Below are positions 1-9,769 of a stretch of 64,000 nt of DNA, one piece after another. Every line of letters starts with the position of its first letter. Within the stretch, counting starts at the first letter, position 1. The notes under the pieces are model-generated. The model was not told where the DNA came from. It saw only the letters and a list, made by a program, of their open reading frames with translations, and did not search any database. The DNA comes from Phymatolithon calcareum (lineage: Eukaryota > Rhodophyta > Florideophyceae > Hapalidiales), in assembly GCA_977006965.1 (NCBI GenBank), contig OZ345352.1, positions 3,596,001-3,660,000 on the forward strand, written 5' to 3'. Both the position numbers and the translations under genes were made by a program.

Positions 1-287
1 TGCAATGCTTGCCTTCGAATCTGTCAATCTCGCATCGGAATCCGCTTTGTCTTCTCATGAAATACCTCAAACCTTTAAGAAAGCGACTTCAAATCATAAT
101 GTCGACTTCTGGTCAAAGGCAATAGAGAAAGAACATTCTTCACTCGTCCATAACAATACCTGGAAACTGGCTCCGCGCAACTCCGACATGAACGTGCTAC
201 CGTGCAAGTTTGTCTTCAAGGTCAAGGATACAGGCTCAAAAGCTCGAATTGTGGCAAAAGGGTTCCGACAGGTGCATGGGGTGGACT
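1..287 (+). pseudogene. P1 copia gag-pol, fragment between integrase and reverse transcriptase
   Basis: An open frame runs in from the left edge through the linker after integrase (AMLAFESVNLASES) into the start of reverse transcriptase (NVLPCKFVFKVKDTG, then GFRQVHGVD). It stops where element M1 is inserted after GTGGACT. The same frame resumes at 6557 with GGACTACGGTGAAAC, so GGACT is the 5-bp target duplication and 1-287 plus 6562-7885 are one gene. The second copy at 56933-59684 supplies the upstream part not visible here. Family assignment is firm; the gene is broken by the insertion. Confidence 0.93.
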
Positions 288-670
288 TGATGTAGGTTGT
301 GGTTCTTGCTGAAATGATTCCTTGGTTTATTCACTTGGCGGACCTCAGGTCTGGCATATATAGGCCTGAGAATCCGACCAGACAAGTTAAAAGCCTTAGT
401 CGACGACGGAGACACTCTCACCCTAAACATATTTGTCATAATATCATATGACACGTGTAACATGGAAAAATCAGAAATTATCGACTGAGTGAGGGGGGTA
501 TGATTATCATACTCTTATCATACTCTGACACGTGTCATTGCCAATCTTCTTGATTCAAAGTTCTGAGACACTTTGACTTTCGACTTGACACGTGTACACG
601 TGTACCGAGATCATACCTTGATATTGAAGTGTGCTTGCGACTAGAGCTCGAAGCAATCACACTTCCAACA
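288..670 (-). repeat. M1 3' LTR
   Basis: The LTR ends are TGATGTAGG (left) and CTTCCAACA (right). On the minus strand the TATA-like CTATATAT lies around 355-362 and AATAAA is read from 326-331, the order expected for U3-R-U5. It contains ACACGTGT palindromes and the GTATGATTATCATAC inverted repeat shared by most LTRs in the window. The polypurine tract CTCCCCCTTGATCG (minus-sense GGGGGAG) abuts its right end. Confidence 0.93.
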
Positions 671-691
671 CTCCCCCTTGATCGAGGAGCT

Positions 692-3600
692 TTAGGACTT
701 CATTCTTAATAGTCCCATATCTTCTGCGAACTTTGACAGCCTAATGCGATCTAACGGCTTAGTTAACGCGTCGGCTACCATCAGATCAGTTTGGCAATAT
801 CTGATTTCCACCTTTCCAGATGCAACCACATCTCGAACATAATGGTAGTTGATGTCAATGTGCTTGTTGCGCTGCGTGACAGCCCTGTTTTGTCCCACTG
901 ATATCGCACTTTGACTGTCGCTATATAGTAGCATGCGCTGGGGTTCAGACTGTCCGAGAATTTCCGATATGAGACGTGAAAGCCAGACTGCTTCCTTCGC
1001 AGCTACACACGAAGCGATGTATTCTGCTTCACATGTGGAAGTCGCAACGATTGTTTGCTTCTTCGACTTCCAGCTTATGGCTCCCCCTGCGAGAAGGAAC
1101 ACATATCTACTTGTAGACCGCCGAGTCATCTTGCATCCAGCCCAGTCTGAGTCGCTGTAACCGATTGGAGTTAGACTACTGTTTGAACCAAACAGTAATC
1201 CGTAGTCCTGAGTCCCCGCAAAATATCGGAGAACGCGCTTGACAGCCGTCCAGTGTGACTTCAAAGGGTTTTCAAAGAACGATGAGAGCTTCCGGACGGC
1301 ATCGGAGATATCAGGACGAGTGCCCACTATAAGGTACATAAGACTTCCGATGGCCGGTCGATACGGGACTTCATCAGACACTGGTTCCGAGATATCGAGT
1401 TCTTCATTTGGGCTCGACTTCTTGCAAGACTCCATAGGTGTAGGTGCCGGTTTTGAATGTTCCATGCCAAACCGCTTCAGGACTGTGTCAGAATATGTCG
1501 TTTGTGATAGATGTAAAGTACGACGATCCCGATCGCGACGAATTTCAAGCCCCAAGCACATCTTTGCATCTCCTAAGTCTTTCATCTCGAACCGCTGGTT
1601 AAGCTCCCCCTTGATCCACAAAATGGAGGAATTGTCGTTTCCGGCAATGAGCAAGTCGTCCACGTAGCGCGCAACGATCATAATGCTCTTGGACGTGTGA
1701 CGGACGTAGAGACAAGGGTCATTCGGACTGCTTGTAAATTCTAGCTCGGTTATTAGGAACGAGTCGATCTTCGCGTGCCATTGTCTCGGTGCTTGCTTCA
1801 ATCCGTAAAGTGCCTTCAGAAGTTTGCATACTAAGTCCGGGCGATTGGGGTCGCGAAATTAAGCAGGTACCTCCATGTAAATTTCTTCCTCAAGGTCTCC
1901 ATGTAAGAACGCGGTCACGACGTCCATCTGGTGCAACTGCAAGTCATGAACTGCAACTGTCGCAAGCAAGATACGAATCGAGGTGAACTTTACGACGGGG
2001 GCATACGTTTCTCCGTAATCCACCCCATGAACCTGGCGGAACCCTTTGGCAACAATGCGAACTTTAGGGCCAGTATCTTTAACCTTGAAGACGTACTTGC
2101 ACGGAAGAACGTTCATGTCGGATTTTCGAGGAACAAGTGTCCGCGTCTTATTACGTGTTAGAGAAGAGTGCTCTTTCTCGATTGCAGATGACAAGAAGTC
2201 AATATTCTTGGATGACGTAGCAGCTCGGAAAGTCTGGGGAACTTCTCGGGAAGACAATGTGGTTTCAGATGCTATGTTCACTGACTCTAATGCAAGCATT
2301 GCCGAATGTGGATGAGTATTCCAGAATGCAGTTAGAGGCTAAGAAACTCTCTTAGAACGACGAAGAATGGGCTTCTCGATCAAAGTTAGATTTTCGCCCT
2401 CGAGAGGAGTTGCTGGCATGTCGACTTCAGAATCTTGCTGGGCCTCCTCCTCATTATTTCCAGCATTTTCTCCGATATCTTTTGACTTAGAGTCTTTGAA
2501 TTCCGCAATATCAACAGCAATTTGAACATCTTTTTGTTCAAAGTGGAGATTTTCTCATCTGTTTCTGATATGCTCATTTCCAAATCCGATTCGTCAAATG
2601 TGACGTCCCGAGACACAATCACCTTCCTTGAGCTCACATCCCATAGCTTATGCCCTTTGGACTCAGACGAATATCCCACCATCATTGCTTCGCAAGTCCG
2701 AGACTCGAGTTTCTTCACCTTCTTTTTCGGAATCACGTACCAACACTTGGCACCAAACACACGCAAGTGTCCCAAGTCTGGAGCGGCTCCCATCCATATG
2801 TGATCGGGGGTCGTGTTCGAAGGAAGTCCTCTTGACGTAACTCGGTTGCGGACGTACACTGCCGTAGCTAACGCCTCAGCCCAGAACTTCTTCTCAATGC
2901 CTTTGTGATGAAGCATCGAGCGCACCAAATTGAGAAGTGTGCGGTTCATGCGCTCAGCCACCCCGTTTTGTTGTGGGGTGTACGCAACAGTTAGCTGATG
3001 ACGAATGCCGTGTTCGGAGAGATATTCCTTGAAGTCGTTAGAAAGATACTTGCCACCATTGTCTGTCCTGATTGCTTTGATTTTCGGCTCAGCAGAGAAT
3101 TTTTGGACGTTCAAGTGGTTAAGCTTTCTTCCAGTGTGAGTTTCCGCATACTTGTGGAACTTCCGAAAACATTCAAAACTTTCCGGCTTCTTTCGCATGG
3201 TGAACACCGTAGTCCATTTGGAGTAATCATCAATGAAAGTAATGAAGTACTGAGAACCTCCAAGAGATGGGATGTCGATAGGACCAAGAACGTCGGAATG
3301 CACGAGATCGAGAACAGCTTTGGAACGAGAGCAACTGGACTTTGGGATAGGAGCACGATGACCTCTGCCAGCAAGACAGCCTTTGCACGGATGTTGGGAG
3401 TCTGGACGGGAAGCAATGTCAACACCTTTGACCACTCCATGGCGAACCATGTCAGTGATGCCGGAAGGGTGAACATGAGCAAGGCGTTCATGCCATAGCC
3501 GTAAACTTGCAAGACATGCAACTTCCGTTGTGCGAGTGTCATCCGCAAGATCGAGAGCGTACAAACTCTTGCGAAGTGTTCCACTTGCAACTATCGCATT

Positions 3601-4695
3601 GTGAGCTTCAACATAGCATCGACCGCTTTTGAATGTTGTTCCATACCCAAGCTCGTCCATTTTCGACACCGAGAGTAGCAAGTAGCCGAAGTCCGGTATA
3701 TGCAGTACATCTTTCAATAGGCACTTAGACTCTTTTCCGTTCAAATTAAGAGTAATGACGACATCTCCTTTTCCAGCAATTTTGGCCTCCGCGCGTGTTC
3801 CCATTTCGACACTTGACGACAATTCGGCGTATGAGCTGAAGATTGAACGATTAAACGTCATGTGCGATGTAGATCCAGAATCAATAATCCAAGATTTTGA
3901 CTTTTCGGGAATATCTGAGCTGCGGACTTTGGCCATGAGGCAAACGAAATCGGAGTTAGACATGATACGAACAGGCTCTTTTTCGTCGCTTAGGAGAGCA
4001 GATGGCTTTGAGGGTTTCTGATGTCGACGCTTGTGCCTTTCGGGAGCTAGGTGCGGATACTTAATCCAGCATCTGAGAGATGGGTGTCCTGCTCGATTAC
4101 AATGTGTGCAGTGGTCGCGAATTTGACTTCCGTTCCGCTTGGCAGTAAACAATGCTGCAGTCTCAGATTTCGCGCCTGATGCCTCGATGCGCATATTCAT
4201 TCGCTGCTCTTCCTGCAAAAGTCTACTTTTCACAAATTCCAAAGAGAAGGATTCGTCTTCGTTTCCAAGAGCATCGAGAGCACTGATAAGACTGTCATAG
4301 CCATCTGGAAGTCCATTGAGGACACCCATTGACTTAAGAGTGGAAGCGAGGTGACGGATTCGATTCGTGTAAGGAAGAATCTTCTCATCCTCGAACATGG
4401 TGGCTGTGTAGAACTTGCGACGAGCAGTTAATTTGTTTAGAAGAGTATGCCGTTCGAAGATATTAAGGATCGACTGCCACATCTCTTTAGCCGTCACGAC
4501 CTCTTGCACATGTTCCAGATGTTCGTCAGATAGGGAAAGACCAATAATAGCTTTTGCTTTATTGTCATTTCGACGCCATAGCTTGAATTCATCCAGTTCG
4601 CGAAACGATAGTACGAGCTGAATTTTCTGTTTCCAAGCATGGAAATTCGTGTCGTTAAGCTTTTCGACTTTCAGCGTTCCTTGCGAGCTGTCCAT
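692..4695 (-). pseudogene. M1 gag-pol polyprotein, disrupted
   Basis: The start is the ATG at 4695 (MDSSQGTLKVEKL), the start shared by related copies in the window. In order: Gag with an intact CCHC knuckle (CTHCNRAGHPSLRC), protease WIIDSGSTSHMT, integrase with HSDVLGP, RTDNGGKY and GVAERMNR, reverse transcriptase with YVDDLLIAG, and RNase H with SDSQSA. Relative to siblings, about 13 residues are missing near Gag residue 37 and 11 near residue 137. A frameshift falls around 2400-2550, an in-frame TAG follows near 2330, and a TAA sits at 1859-1861 where siblings encode Gly. Domains downstream of the breaks remain recognisable to the stop at 692. It cannot make a full polyprotein as it stands. 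Confidence 0.93.
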
Positions 4696-4860
4696 TCTTG
4701 GGTGTGGGGGTCTTCTCTTGCCGAAAATCCGTTCGGGGAGTCCACTGCGAGTCAACACAGGGTTAACTGTCAAGGCAATCTATCCGGTATAAGAAATTCG
4801 CTTCGAGTCAGAATGACTCGGACCTTGATCGGGGGATGGCTCGAGACCGTATACCTCTTG

Positions 4861-5260
4861 TAGCGTTTTGGTACACTTGAACCTGAAGCCGGCAACACGC
4901 ACTGCAAGACGCTTTCAGTCTCCTGAAGTGGGCCTTACTTAAAAACCGAAGGTAATCAAGAAAGGAGACAGAACAGGAAGACCTTTGTAGTGTTTGGTAC
5001 ACCAGAACCTGCAGCCGGCAACGCGCACTGCAAGACGCTTTGTGATCCCTTGACCGTGCCCTGGTAAAGACCAGAGGTAGTTGACCAAGGAGACGGAACA
5101 AGACGGTCGAGACGATGAGAAGTCAAATATCCTTGAGCAGGCCTAGCAAGAAAACCGGAGGTGATCAAGCAAGGATTCGCTACCAGGATCGCCTGAAGTT
5201 GGCCCTACTCAAAGACCAGAGGTAATTAAGTAGGGATTCGTAACAGGATTCAGGGAAAAA
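4861..5260 (-). repeat. M1 leader repeat modules
   Basis: The leader between gag and the zinc-finger ORF is built of imperfect repeats. The core, a GGTACAC..GAACCTG block followed by GCAACRCGCACTGCAAGACGC, occurs at about 4867-4912 and 4985-5035. It alternates with a GGGCC...AAGACCAGAGGTAATCAAG block near 4925, 5050, 5145 and 5205. The same modules occur in the leaders of G, H, E1, E2, J, P1 and T, so they are ancestral leader sequence. No long frame is open across them. They may be an RNA-level signal (packaging, dimerisation or splicing); this is not established. Confidence 0.75.
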
Positions 5261-5274
5261 GAATTTATTTTGAT

Positions 5275-5889
5275 TTAGAAGATTTTCGGTTCGTGCTTCT
5301 TGGCCTTGAGGTGCTTGTGCAGATTTTGCAGTGTTTGCAAGTCTTTTCCGCACGTTCCGCAGTGGTGGAGAACTCTGCGTTGAACTCGTTTCTTGCACCT
5401 GATCGACCCGAGATGCTGTTTCAGCTGTCGGGGCCCGCTTAGTGGAAGATTGCAAGCACTGCAGTTCAGTTTCGCAACTCTTCTCTTTTCGATAGCTCGA
5501 CCGCGCACGATTTCGACGTGACTCGGAGGCTTGGGTTTTTCAACAATCGGTGATACACGGTGCTCCTTGTCCTCTTCTTGGGATTCGAGAAGGTCTTGAA
5601 GATCTTCTTCGGTCTCGGAATTTTCACTTCCGATACTTTCCGAATCACTTTCAACAGCTTCGTCGTCAATGAAAATGGAACGGGGCCGCTTAGGATCGTC
5701 AGGAACAACTTCTTGTTCTTCGTCGGGGTCCTCAAAAACTAGAGGCGGGCGCGGTGCTGAGGTTTTGGTGATTGCCTTAGATCGGAGGAACGTTGACGGT
5801 TTTAGTGGTTTTTCGTCTTTGAAGATTAAACGAAGACGAACAGGGTCAGAATGATGGACGAAGTGCTTGAAAGAGACAGATATGCCCAC
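5275..5889 (-). CDS. Leader ORF: acidic protein with two U1/matrin-like zinc fingers
   Basis: The 204-codon frame is in the sense of M1, between its primer-binding site and gag. The N-terminal half is basic and proline-rich, then strongly acidic (residues about 55-110, many Asp/Glu/Ser). The C-terminus holds two fingers: C143-x2-C146-x12-H159-x5-C165 and C177-x2-C180-x12-H193-x5-H199. C-x2-C-x12-H-x5-H spacing is that of U1-C/JAZ/matrin fingers, which often bind RNA or double-stranded RNA. Copia elements do not normally carry such a gene. The frame is unbroken here and in the second copy (62928-63542), and a homologue sits in the leader of element D. It has no ATG: the first codon given is GTG after an upstream stop, so translation needs a spliced exon or a non-AUG start. 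Function unknown; an accessory RNA-binding protein is my inference. Confidence 0.72.
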   Translation of the reverse strand: MGISVSFKHFVHHSDPVRLRLIFKDEKPLKPSTFLRSKAITKTSAPRPPLVFEDPDEEQEVVPDDPKRPRSIFIDDEAVESDSESIGSENSETEEDLQDLLESQEEDKEHRVSPIVEKPKPPSHVEIVRGRAIEKRRVAKLNCSACNLPLSGPRQLKQHLGSIRCKKRVQRRVLHHCGTCGKDLQTLQNLHKHLKAKKHEPKIF

Positions 5890-6159
5890 TAAGATACCGC
5901 AGAAGAGGCGTGTTAGGAACTTTTAGATGATCTCGAGCTTCGTGGAAGCGGCCCTGGGTGAAGACCAAAGGTAATCACTTAAGGAGATGTAACCACTAGG
6001 CAGTTCGTTGAGAATGACGATTACGTACTCTTGCGCAGACGGGCCCTGAATGAAAACCAAAGGTGATCAGTCAAGGAGGCGCCGGCGCGAGAGCGTTTGG
6101 TTGATGTTGATGCGAGGGGAAAGATGACCCTCAAGATGGCGGCAGTAGTTAGTCGCGAG

Positions 6160-6173
6160 CTGGGCCCATAACC
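6160..6173 (-). other. M1 primer-binding site (half-tRNA type)
   Basis: Minus-strand GGTTATGGGCCCAG directly follows the 5' LTR. It is the Drosophila copia primer site, complementary to the anticodon stem-loop of initiator tRNA-Met rather than to a tRNA 3' end. Confidence 0.88.
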
Positions 6174-6556
6174 TGATGTAGGTTGTGGTTCTTGCTGAAA
6201 TGATTCCTTGGTTTATTCACTTGGCGGACCTCAGGTCTGGCATATATAGGCCTGAGAATCCAACCAGACAAGGTAAAAGCCTTAGTCGACGACGGAGACA
6301 CTCTAACCCTAAACAAAGTTGTCATAATATCATATGACACGTGTAACATGGAAAAATCAGAAATTATCTACTGAGTGAGGGGGGTATGATTATCATACTC
6401 TTATCATACTTTGACACGTGTCATTGCCAATCTTCTTGATTCAAAGTTCTGAGACATCTTGACTTTCGACTTGACACGTGTACACGTGTACCGAGATCAT
6501 ACCTTGATATTGAAGTGTGCATGCGACTAGAGCTCCAAGCAATCACACTCCCAACA
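6174..6556 (-). repeat. M1 5' LTR
   Basis: This 383-bp partner of 288-670 begins TGATGTAGG and ends CCCAACA, followed by the target duplication GGACT. A few substitutions separate it from its partner (for example AACAAAGTTGTC against AACATATTTGTC). Confidence 0.93.
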
Positions 6557-7885
6557 GGACTACGGTGAAACGTATGCCCCAGTCGTGAAATTCACCTCGA
6601 TTTGTATCCTACTTGCAACGGTTGCTGTCCATGATCTGGAACTCCACCAAATGGATGTTGTGACAGCATTTCTGCATGGTGACCTTGACGAAGACATCTA
6701 CATGGAAGTTCCGGCCGGATTTCGAGATCCCAAGCGTCCCAACCTTGTTTGCAAGCTCTTGAAGGCACTATACGGTCTGAAACAAGCTCCGCGGCAATGG
6801 CATGCCAAGATCACAAGTTCCTCATCGACGAGCTCGACTTCTCAAGCAGTCCCAACGATCCTTGTCTGCACGTCAGGCACAAGTCAAACAGCATCATGAT
6901 CATCGCCCTGTATGTGGATGACTTACTGATTGCTGGAAACGACACCTCTGCCATTTCGTGGATCAAGGGGGAGCTGAACAAGCGGTTCGAGATGAAGGAC
7001 CTTGATGAAGCAAGTGTATGCCTTGGGCTTGAGATTCGCCGGGACCGTACTCTTCGGACCCTTCATCTTTCGCAGTCGGTCTACGCTCAGTCGGTCTTGG
7101 AACGCTTCGGCATGGAGAACTCGAAACCTGCACCAACCCCAATGGAGTCAAGCAACAAGAACACCGCAATCGAGGAAGTGGATATCACCGAGTCTCTTGG
7201 AGACGAAGTTCCGTATCGTCCAGATATCGGAAGCCTGATGTACTTGATGGTCGGCACTCGCCCAGACATCTCGGACTCGGTCGGCAAGCTTTCTTCGTTT
7301 AGCGAGAAACCCTTAAAGCGTCACTGGATGGGTGTTAAGCGCGTTCTTCGGTACATTGCAGGTACTCGAGACTATGGGATTCTGGTCGGTGCAAGTGAGA
7401 GCATGATGCCAATCGGGTACACAGACGCGGATTGGGCAGGATGTCGTGAGACAAGGCGATCAACAAGTGGCTATGTGTTCCTTCTTGGAAGGGGAGCCAT
7501 AAGCTGGCGTTCGAAGAAACAAACTATCGTCGCCACGTCAACATGTGAAGCGGAGTACATCGCTTCCTGTGCCGCCGCCAAGGAAGCTATTTGGCTGTCA
7601 AGACTTATCGCAGATATCCAAGGTCTCCAGAAGCCCACTCTCATGACTTTGTATACCGACAGTCAAAGTGCAATCGCAACCGGGAGGAACGCTGCCATCA
7701 CTCAACGCAGCAAGAATATTGACATCCAATATCACTACGTTCGTGATGTTGTTCCAACAGGAAAGATCTCGATTAAGTACTGCAATACTGAGTCCATGGT
7801 TGCTGACGCACTAACCAAGCCACTGGATCGAATGAAGACAGCCAAGTTCGCTCAAGAGATGGGAGTATGCAAGCAAGTGGCGTAG
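6557..7885 (+). pseudogene. P1 copia gag-pol, reverse transcriptase and RNase H part
   Basis: After the GGACT duplication the P1 frame continues through reverse transcriptase (FTSICILLATVAVHDLELHQ, then YVDDLLIAGND) and RNase H (YTDSQSAIATGRN) to the TAG at 7883-7885. A one-base deletion near 6812 (GATCACAAG where siblings read GATCGACAAG) shifts the frame in the middle of reverse transcriptase. The rest is open for about 355 codons. The polypurine tract CAAGGGGGAG precedes the 3' LTR. Confidence 0.92.
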
Positions 7886-7906
7886 TGTCCCTCGATCAAG
7901 GGGGAG

Positions 7907-8351
7907 TGTTGGAAGTAGGATTGCTTGGAGCACTAGTCGCAAACACACTTCAATATCAAGGTATGATCTCGGTACACGTGTACACGAGTCAAGACGAAAG
8001 TCAAAGTGACTCAGAACTTTGAAACAAGAAGATTGGCAGTGACACGTGTCCGAGTATGATAAGAGTATGATAATCATACTCGCCCCACTCAGTGGATGAT
8101 TCTTCATTTTTTCATGTTACACGTGTCATATGATATTATGACAAATTTGTTTAGGGCTAGAGTGTCTCCGTCGTCAATTAAGGTTTTTTGATCAAGTTGA
8201 TTGAGTTCTCAGGTCTATATAGTCTTGACCTGAGGACCGCCAAGTGAATAAACCAAGGAACTCATTCTCACCTATCTCAGCTTCTCCTCAACCATTTTCC
8301 TTCAACCAAACTTTTTCTTTCTCCTCATCAATTGCCAAACCTTCTCCAACA
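7907..8351 (+). repeat. P1 3' LTR
   Basis: The 445-bp LTR starts TGTTGGAAG and ends TCTCCAACA. It contains TATATAG at 8216-8222 and AATAAA at 8247-8252. The flank CTTGT after it matches, with one mismatch, the CTTCT that precedes the P1 5' LTR in the second copy (56001-56005). This supports these as the two ends of one insertion represented in two duplicate copies. Confidence 0.92.
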
Positions 8352-8900
8352 CTTGTCGCGATGGTGCTTTATCTGGTCTGGTCCGCTGAGCTCAAGAGCA
8401 CAAAGATCGCACTTGACTTTCTTGACTTTCTTCTTCCTCTTGATCCTTTTGTTTTGTACGCGAAGGATATGCCTTGAAGCTGCGTCGTCGATAACTTGAA
8501 TACAACGCGATGAAGGAAGCGGCGGTAAGTACGAAGGCCGTGATATGGGCGGATTCGACGGCGAAGATGACGGTAATGGCGAAGACGACCGCGATGAGAA
8601 TGACGGTGATGGTGAAGACGGAACGGAAGATTCTGGAGATGTCGGCGGAGACGGCGGCGGAGTTTTGTAAAGAACGGCGAGAAGTTTACGGCGGAACTCC
8701 GAGATCGGCTTACTTGGGCCACGATTAGATACTGTACGAGCAGGCCCCACTAAAAACGTCAAAAGGGTTGAACACCACAATGTCAGTAAATGAGTAAGGA
8801 GATGCAAGAACGAGTACCCGAAGGTCAAGAGAAAGCTTGATCGGATCACAATCAAGGTAACGACCGTAGAGGGGTGTATACCAGGAGCGTGAGAGCCCAA
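8352..8900 (-). pseudogene. D leader zinc-finger ORF, N-terminal part cut by P1
   Basis: The minus-strand frame has a Pro/Ser-rich middle and a basic stretch, then the first finger KCDLCALELSGPDQIKHH. This resembles finger 1 of the M1 leader protein, which has CNLPLSGPRQLKQH at the same place. Right after HHRDK the P1 LTR begins, so the last residues of the open frame are LTR sequence. The missing second finger is at 55848-56005, also minus and directly flanking the other P1 LTR. The frame opens with a non-ATG codon (TTG) and its first 60 or so codons are hydrophobic, without resemblance to M1, and may be untranslated leader. Confidence 0.7.
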
Positions 8901-9121
8901 ACTCGAATCAGGTGTTAAGAAACTTACTTGCAGAGACTGGTTTTGTGTCTTTTCAGATCCGCTTTTAGGTTATTAAGCCCACCTGGCACCTTGGAATTTA
9001 AACCACTTGAACAAGAAAAGCACGCGACCGACGAAGAAAGACTTGAAAATACGAGATGCAAATGCGGGGGAAGCAGGACCCCGAAGAGAGACGATATGCG
9101 CAAGGTTGGCCTATGCGCAGA

Positions 9122-9135
9122 CTAGGCCCATAACC
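9122..9135 (-). other. D primer-binding site
   Basis: Minus-strand GGTTATGGGCCTAG next to the D 5' LTR, with one mismatch to the common half-tRNA site. The stretch 8901-9121 is D leader, with no coding frame I can support. Confidence 0.82.
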
Positions 9136-9769
9136 TGTTGGAGGTATATGGGATTGAGACAAGGTTGATGAGGAAAGTTGATGGTGGTTGAGAGTTGCTT
9201 GGTTTATTTCGATGGTCGGCACAGAAGATGGAAGTTATATACCAGCCTCATGCCACTACAGGAACAGTACTTGGATGCATGCTGACGTCAAAATGTGCTG
9301 GATGCATGCTGACGTCAAATGCGCTGGATGCATGCTGACGTCAAATTTGCACTGGATGCATGCTGACGTCAAATTTGCACTGGATGCATGCTGACGTCAA
9401 ATGTTCTGGATGCATGCTGACGTCAAATGTGCTGGATTCATGCTGACGTCCAATAGCCAGTGCTGACTAGTAATACATTACGTGCACTGCTGTAACTGAC
9501 CCATCTGCACTTCCTCAATCTTAACGGTTCCAAGTAACAACCGACAACAACATAGCTACTTGTAAACATACTATCATACTATGACAATAGTCACACCCAT
9601 GCACACGTATACGAATGTTATGAGATAGACATATATGACAAAGTGTCTTGCGACTAAAGCACCAAGCAAGACAATTTCAATTACTAAACGTGTACCGAGA
9701 TCGATATTCTAATCATGTGTCTTATCGAAAATAATAGACACATTCAACACAAAGGTTCCACTTCCAACA
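9136..9769 (-). repeat. D 5' LTR (family with CRE-like array)
   Basis: The 634-bp LTR reads TGTTGGAGG at its left edge and CTTCCAACA at its right. The minus-strand TATA-like TATATAAC lies about 9233-9241. Its partner is the 3' LTR at 37947-38472, which is shorter mainly because its internal tandem array has fewer units. The flank on the right (ATGCC, minus-sense GGCAT) equals the GGCAT that follows the 3' LTR at 38473, marking one insertion into element G. Confidence 0.9.
9272..9455. repeat. Tandem array of TGACGTCA-containing 26-28 bp units
   Basis: There are seven units of about 26-28 bp with the pattern TGGATGCATGCTGACGTCAAA. Six carry the palindrome TGACGTCA (starting 9283, 9310, 9336, 9364, 9392 and 9418) and a seventh reads TGACGTCC at 9444. 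TGACGTCA is the CRE octamer bound by ATF/CREB-type bZIP factors. Its location upstream of the TATA box within U3 makes it an enhancer candidate. Confidence 0.88.

Larger units (their letters stand above)
288..6556 (-). mobile_element. M1: complete Ty1/copia-type LTR retrotransposon with an extra leader ORF
   Basis: A 6,269-bp minus-strand element lies between two 383-bp LTRs (288-670 and 6174-6556), flanked on both sides by the target duplication GGACT (283-287 and 6557-6561). In element order it has the 5' LTR, primer-binding site, a 1.4-kb leader with a zinc-finger ORF, gag-pol, the polypurine tract (671-688) and the 3' LTR. The LTRs differ at a handful of bases and gag-pol carries stops and frameshifts, so the copy is not recent and not autonomous. 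It is inserted in P1. A second copy starts at 59685. Confidence 0.95.

Noticed and set aside
5275-5889. Zinc-finger ORF as an ordinary host gene interrupted by the element
   Set aside because: It lies in the same sense inside the leader of both M1 copies and in D, between primer site and gag, so it belongs to the elements. A host origin before capture remains possible.
8144-8166. Telomere-like TTTAGGGTTAG in the LTRs
   Set aside because: Only one or two units per LTR, at a fixed LTR position; not a telomeric array. It may be a promoter box, but nothing supports that further.
8510-8728. Plus-strand Met/Thr-rich ORF opposite the D zinc-finger frame
   Set aside because: Antisense to a frame with recognisable finger homology; low-complexity composition only.
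9272-9455. Possible CRISPR-like array of short direct repeats
   Set aside because: Units are contiguous 26-28 bp with no unique spacers and lie inside an LTR of a eukaryotic retrotransposon; it is a minisatellite.
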